From NCBI RefSeq assembly GCF_014651115.1, contig NZ_BMWG01000002.1, positions 483,059 to 547,058 on the forward strand: DNA of 64,000 nucleotides, read 5' to 3'. Of the stretch, positions 61,008 through 64,000 are shown in pieces; positions within the stretch are counted from its first letter, which is position 1, and every line of letters begins with the position of its first letter. The notes under the pieces were generated by a model that was given only the letters and a program-made list of their open reading frames with translations, was not told where the DNA came from and did no database searches. The position numbers were made by a program, and so were the translations under genes. The DNA comes from Streptomyces inusitatus (GTDB taxonomy: Bacteria; Actinomycetota; Actinomycetes; Streptomycetales; Streptomycetaceae).

Positions 61008-61873
61008 GCGGCAGCTTCGTCGGCAGCCGAGTCGTCCTCGCCGCCGCCCGCCGGGGCGTCGTCCCCGAGCACCGCGCGGGCCACCGCCTCCGGCTGGTCC
61101 AGCATCAGCAGATGGCCGGCGGGGGTGATCTCGCGGAAGCGCGCGCCGAGCGCCAGGGAGAGTTCCCGCTGCCGGGCGGTCCAGCGGCGGCCGCCCGCCG
61201 TCGCGGCGAGGACGGTGACGGGCGTACCGGCCAGCGGGTGCCGCTCACGCAGGGCGAGGAGTTCGGCGGCCACGGCACGGTAATGGGCGTTCTCCAGGAG
61301 GGCGCCCCTGACAACGCGCGAGGTGGTGTAGCAGCGGTGCACCAGCCCGGCGGGGGCCGGATCGCCGCCGCCTGTCCTGGCGAGCCGGACCGCGGCGCGC
61401 CGGGCGAGCGGCCCGAGCGCGGCGGGGACCCCGAGGGCGCTGAGCGCGCCGCCCGCCACCCGGGCGGCGGCCGTGCGCACGGCGGGCGCGGCGGGGGTGC
61501 GGGCGTCCTCCTCGACGCTGGAGTCGACCAGTACGAGGGAGGCGGTGCGGGCGGGGTGGAGCCGGGCGAAGGCCTCGGCGTGGAACCCGGCGATCGAGTG
61601 CCCGACGACGGTGGCCGGTGCGTCGAGACCGAGCGCGTCGAGCACGCCCGCGATGCGGTGGGCCTCACCGGCGGCGGACGGCGGGACGAGCGCGGGGCCG
61701 CTGAGCCCGTGTCCGGGGCGGTCGAAGCGGACCACCGTCCGGTACGGGGCGAGCAGGGGCACCACGGCGTCCCAGTCGAACCAGCCGAGCCCGAGGCCCG
61801 CGCTCAGCACACAGGCCGGTCCACTGCCCTCGGCGACCACATGGTGGGGTACGCCTCCGATCCGTACGAACAT
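60992..61873 (-). CDS. Alpha/beta fold hydrolase
   Basis: 293 residues. It has the alpha/beta hydrolase core: RFDRPGHGLSGPALVP, nucleophile elbow VVGHSIAGFHAEAFARL (Ser near 95), and late His in ITPAGHLLMLDQPEAV (~258). It may be an esterase, lipase or dehalogenase-type enzyme; the substrate is unknown. It begins one base inside the end of the DUF998-type gene (TGATG), so both are co-translated. Confidence 0.87.
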   Translation of the reverse strand: MFVRIGGVPHHVVAEGSGPACVLSAGLGLGWFDWDAVVPLLAPYRTVVRFDRPGHGLSGPALVPPSAAGEAHRIAGVLDALGLDAPATVVGHSIAGFHAEAFARLHPARTASLVLVDSSVEEDARTPAAPAVRTAAARVAGGALSALGVPAALGPLARRAAVRLARTGGGDPAPAGLVHRCYTTSRVVRGALLENAHYRAVAAELLALRERHPLAGTPVTVLAATAGGRRWTARQRELSLALGARFREITPAGHLLMLDQPEAVARAVLGDDAPAGGGEDDSAADEAAAQPLA

Positions 61874-62547
61874 CAGCGTGCCGCCTCACTTTGGCGCTCC
61901 CGCGCCAGGGACAGCGCGAGCAGTCCCAGCCAGACTGCCACGAACAGGACCTGCGACCGCTGACCGGCTCCCAGCGCGTAGGTGCCCTCCCCGGCCGTGA
62001 AGGCGGCGACGGAGGCGAGGGTCCAGCCCGTGGCGGCGAGTTCGAGGACGACGAGGGCCGGGCCGAACCGGGCCAGCAGAGGCCAGCGGCGGTGGCGGCG
62101 GGCGGCGACGGTGAGCGCGACGATTCCGATGATCGCACCGGTCATGGCGAGGGAGGAGCTGACGGCGTGCGCGGCGTGGGTGGCGGGGACGAGCCCGGCG
62201 GTCTCCCGGGCGGCGCACTCGGGGTCGGCGGTGGGCGCGCAGCTCAGCGGCAGCCTGGAGTCGATGGCGGTGGCCGCGCCGAAGAGGGCGACGCCGCCCC
62301 AGCCGATGAGGTCCCAGGGGGTGCGGGAGGCGTGGGCGAGCGCCGTCTTCAGTGCCCAGAGCGCTCCGGCGAGGACGAGCAGCCCGGCGGCGAGGTCGGT
62401 GGCGCGGAAGAGTCCGCCGAAGGGCTGGTCTTCGGCGGCGAGTTCGCTGACGTAGGTCTGGACGGGGTCGAGGCCGGTGGTGAGGACGACTTCGAGCAGC
62501 CAGGCCGTGTAGACGAGCGCCCCGAGGGCTATCAGTACGGCGATCAT
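61873..62547 (-). CDS. DUF998-type membrane protein
   Basis: 224 residues from ATG 62545-62547 (MIAVLIALGALVYTAWLLEV). About six membrane helices; LDPVQTYVSELAAEDQPFGG, DSRLPLSCAPTADPECAARE and THAAHAVSSSLAMTGAI are the familiar loops. Its function is unknown. It is coupled to the hydrolase gene downstream and divergent from the gene at 62640, from which it is separated by 92 bases with the CsoR-like box. Confidence 0.83.
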   Translation of the reverse strand: MIAVLIALGALVYTAWLLEVVLTTGLDPVQTYVSELAAEDQPFGGLFRATDLAAGLLVLAGALWALKTALAHASRTPWDLIGWGGVALFGAATAIDSRLPLSCAPTADPECAARETAGLVPATHAAHAVSSSLAMTGAIIGIVALTVAARRHRRWPLLARFGPALVVLELAATGWTLASVAAFTAGEGTYALGAGQRSQVLFVAVWLGLLALSLARERQSEAAR

Positions 62548-62612
62548 ATGAACAATGATCTCCGACCCGTCGGAACCGGCGGTGCGAGGACCGGACCGGG
62601 GTCCGGACACTC

Positions 62613-62629
62613 CTACCCGGTAGGGGTAG
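62613..62629. promoter_or_regulatory. CsoR-like copper operator
   Basis: CTACCCGGTAGGGGTAG: TACCC and GGGGTA flank GGTA. This closely matches the Streptomyces CsoR operator pattern (ATACCC, four bases, GGGTAT, C/T variants). It overlaps a TAGGAT hexamer (62626-62631) that would be the -10 of the gene at 62640. Confidence 0.65.
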
Positions 62630-62639
62630 GATCCGCTCC

Positions 62640-63068
62640 ATGGCAAGGGCGTGGAGGGTACGGGGGACGCGGAGGCTGTGGACGCCGCTGCTGCCGCTCG
62701 TGCTGCTGTTCGGCCTCGCCACCATGCACACCCTGGGCCATCCCTCCCCGGCCGCGGCCGCCGAACAGGCCCCGGCCCACGCGCAGCCCCACACACAGCC
62801 GCAGGCCCCCACCGTCGCCGAACACCCGGCGGCGGACGCGAACCACGGCTCCGCCGCGCCCGGCGGGCACGGCACGGACCCGTCGCTGGTCTGTCTGGCC
62901 GTGCTCGGCGTCTGGGGGATCGCGCTCCTCGGAGCCGTACGGGCGTGGCAGCGGCGGCGCGCGCGAGGAGCCGTCCGCGTGCGCGGACTCCGGCCCGGAC
63001 CCGCCCCCGCACCCCGTGCCCCTCCCCCGCGCACTCTGCTGACGCATCTGTCGGTACTGCGGATCTAG
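62640..63068 (+). CDS. DUF6153-type membrane protein, copper-linked
   Basis: 142 residues. N-terminal hydrophobic segment LLPLVLLFGLATMHTLGHPS, a Pro/Ala/His-rich loop (HAQPHTQPQ; ANHGSAAPGGHGTD), and a second membrane helix LVCLAVLGVWGIALLGAV. The C-terminus LTHLSVLRI matches that of the protein at 58187. The ATG comes 8 bases after a TAGGAT hexamer that overlaps a CsoR-like operator, so it is probably leaderless and copper-controlled. The multicopper oxidase gene follows after 79 bases in the same direction. Confidence 0.78.
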   Translation: MARAWRVRGTRRLWTPLLPLVLLFGLATMHTLGHPSPAAAAEQAPAHAQPHTQPQAPTVAEHPAADANHGSAAPGGHGTDPSLVCLAVLGVWGIALLGAVRAWQRRRARGAVRVRGLRPGPAPAPRAPPPRTLLTHLSVLRI

Positions 63069-63147
63069 AGCACCCACGCCGCCCTCGCGGCGGCGCGCGG
63101 CTCATCCGTATGCCCTTCACCGACATCACCACGAGGTGCACTCAGTC

Positions 63148-64000
63148 ATGCGTACGCACATCACACGCCGCTCCGTCGTCGGAGCCTCCCTCGCCGTCGC
63201 CGGGACCGGTGTCCTGGCCGCCTGCTCGTCCTCCGGGGGCGAGGGGAGCGGCGGACACGGCGGACACGGCCAGAGCGGCAAGAGCGGTCAGGAGACCGAG
63301 GCCGCCGACGGGTTCGTCGAGCCCGGCGGCAAGGAGGTCGCCGACGCCGAGGCCGCCCGGCGCGGGGGCCCGGAGCGGAAGGTGCGGCTCACGGCCGCCG
63401 CCGCGCGGCTCGACCTCGGGGGCGGTCTGACCGTCCCCTCCTGGGCCTACGGGGACCGGCTGCCGGGCAAGGAGGTGCGGGCCACCGCGGGCGACACCCT
63501 GGCGCTCACCCTCGCCAACCACCTCCCCGAGCCGACCTCGCTGCACTGGCACGGGCTCGCGCTCCGCAACGACATGGACGGCGTCCCCGGGCTCACCCAG
63601 CGGCCCGTCAAGGCGGGCGCGGAGTTCACGTACCGCTTCGCCCTCGCGCACCCCGGCACGTACTGGTTCCACCCGCACTCCGGCGTGCAGCAGGACCGGG
63701 GGCTGTACGCGCCGCTGATCGTCGAGGACCCCAAGGAGCCGCTGAAGTACGACCGGGAGTGGGTCGTCGTCCTGGACGACTGGGTCGACGGGGTGGAGGG
63801 CTCCACCCCGGACGCCGTCCTCGCCGAACTCAGCAAGGGAATGCGGGGCGGGGGCGGCGGCGGGCACGAGGGCCACGGCGGCGGCATGACCCGTGCGAGC
63901 CTGACCGCGCCCGACCCCGAGGGCCCGTCGCGGATGATGATGGGCGCGCGGAGCGAGCTGCTCGGCGGCGACGCCGGGGATGTGGCGTACCCGCACTATC
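63148..64000 (+). CDS. Multicopper oxidase (laccase-like), incomplete at right edge
   Basis: At least 284 residues before the window ends. Tat signal THITRRSVVGASLAVAGT with a lipobox LAAC, so it is probably an exported lipoprotein. The mature part starts with a Gly/His/Ser linker (GGHGGHGQSG). First cupredoxin domain contains type 2/3 copper ligands LHWHGLALR (~132) and YWFHPHSGVQQ (~172), followed by a His/Gly/Met loop GHEGHGGGMT. It oxidises phenols or Cu(I) at the cell surface. The CsoR-like operator upstream fits a copper-resistance role. ATG at 63148; the C-terminal copper-binding domain lies outside the window. Confidence 0.9.
   Translation, partial: MRTHITRRSVVGASLAVAGTGVLAACSSSGGEGSGGHGGHGQSGKSGQETEAADGFVEPGGKEVADAEAARRGGPERKVRLTAAAARLDLGGGLTVPSWAYGDRLPGKEVRATAGDTLALTLANHLPEPTSLHWHGLALRNDMDGVPGLTQRPVKAGAEFTYRFALAHPGTYWFHPHSGVQQDRGLYAPLIVEDPKEPLKYDREWVVVLDDWVDGVEGSTPDAVLAELSKGMRGGGGGGHEGHGGGMTRASLTAPDPEGPSRMMMGARSELLGGDAGDVAYPHY

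Noticed and set aside
1..64000. rRNA, tRNA, transposase, integrase or replication origin
   Set aside because: No characteristic sequence or protein of these kinds was recognised. The presence of tRNAs was judged only by eye, so a tRNA scan would be needed to exclude them.

Overview
The window is high-GC actinobacterial DNA and almost certainly comes from a Streptomyces chromosome. Supporting evidence: very high GC with strong third-position bias, AfsR/SARP-type and WhiJ-type regulators, DUF397 proteins, a malEFG-aglA-malR maltose locus with CTTGCAG-type operators, glnE close to a second glutamine synthetase, and many GTG/TTG or apparently leaderless starts. No rRNA, tRNA, insertion sequence or CRISPR was recognised. 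The first ~100 bases are G/C homopolymer-rich and may be a contig edge. A multicopper oxidase gene runs off the right edge.

Layout. 0.3-3.4 kb: possible leader peptide, winged-helix regulator, PepSY membrane protein and a small membrane protein. 3.5-6.2 kb: accessory block with two small proteins, a WhiJ-type XRE/DUF5753 regulator, and two near-duplicate DUF397 genes flanking a methyltransferase. 6.3-11.8 kb: secreted protein, PRISE-type reductase with an XRE regulator, amidase, a frameshifted methyltransferase, and DUF1330. 11.9-17.1 kb: cupin fragment, UDP-sugar dehydrogenase, NUDIX-like remnant, asparagine synthase and a divergent TPR regulator; this looks like an eroded biosynthetic cassette. 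17.1-25.0 kb: F420-type nitroreductase with SDR, divergent large SARP regulator, epimerase, and a two-component system with overlapping genes. 25.0-25.7 kb: GC-rich non-coding DNA with an imperfect repeat. 25.7-31.7 kb: Tat-exported GH89 enzyme, then a diiron-like hydrolase, a 2Fe-2S reductase and TetR.

31.7-45.1 kb is the starch/maltose locus. Secreted amylopullulanase and alpha-amylase (minus strand) break down starch and pullulan. Divergent malE-malF-malG imports the maltodextrins, aglA hydrolyses them in the cytoplasm, and the LacI-type MalR downstream probably closes the loop through the TTGCA-type repeats between the amylase and malE.

45-52 kb: PAP2 enzyme, serine hydrolase, BAAT-like lipoprotein, PadR/DUF1048 operon and MFS exporter. 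52-58 kb: glnE, flavin/VOC enzymes, a small antitoxin-like protein, and a GlnA2-type synthetase that lacks the adenylylation tyrosine. 58-64 kb: extracytoplasmic proteins with a metal theme (DUF3105, DUF305, two DUF6153-like proteins, a multicopper oxidase) and a CsoR-like operator, plus CBS, alpha/beta hydrolase, DUF5990 and DUF998 genes.
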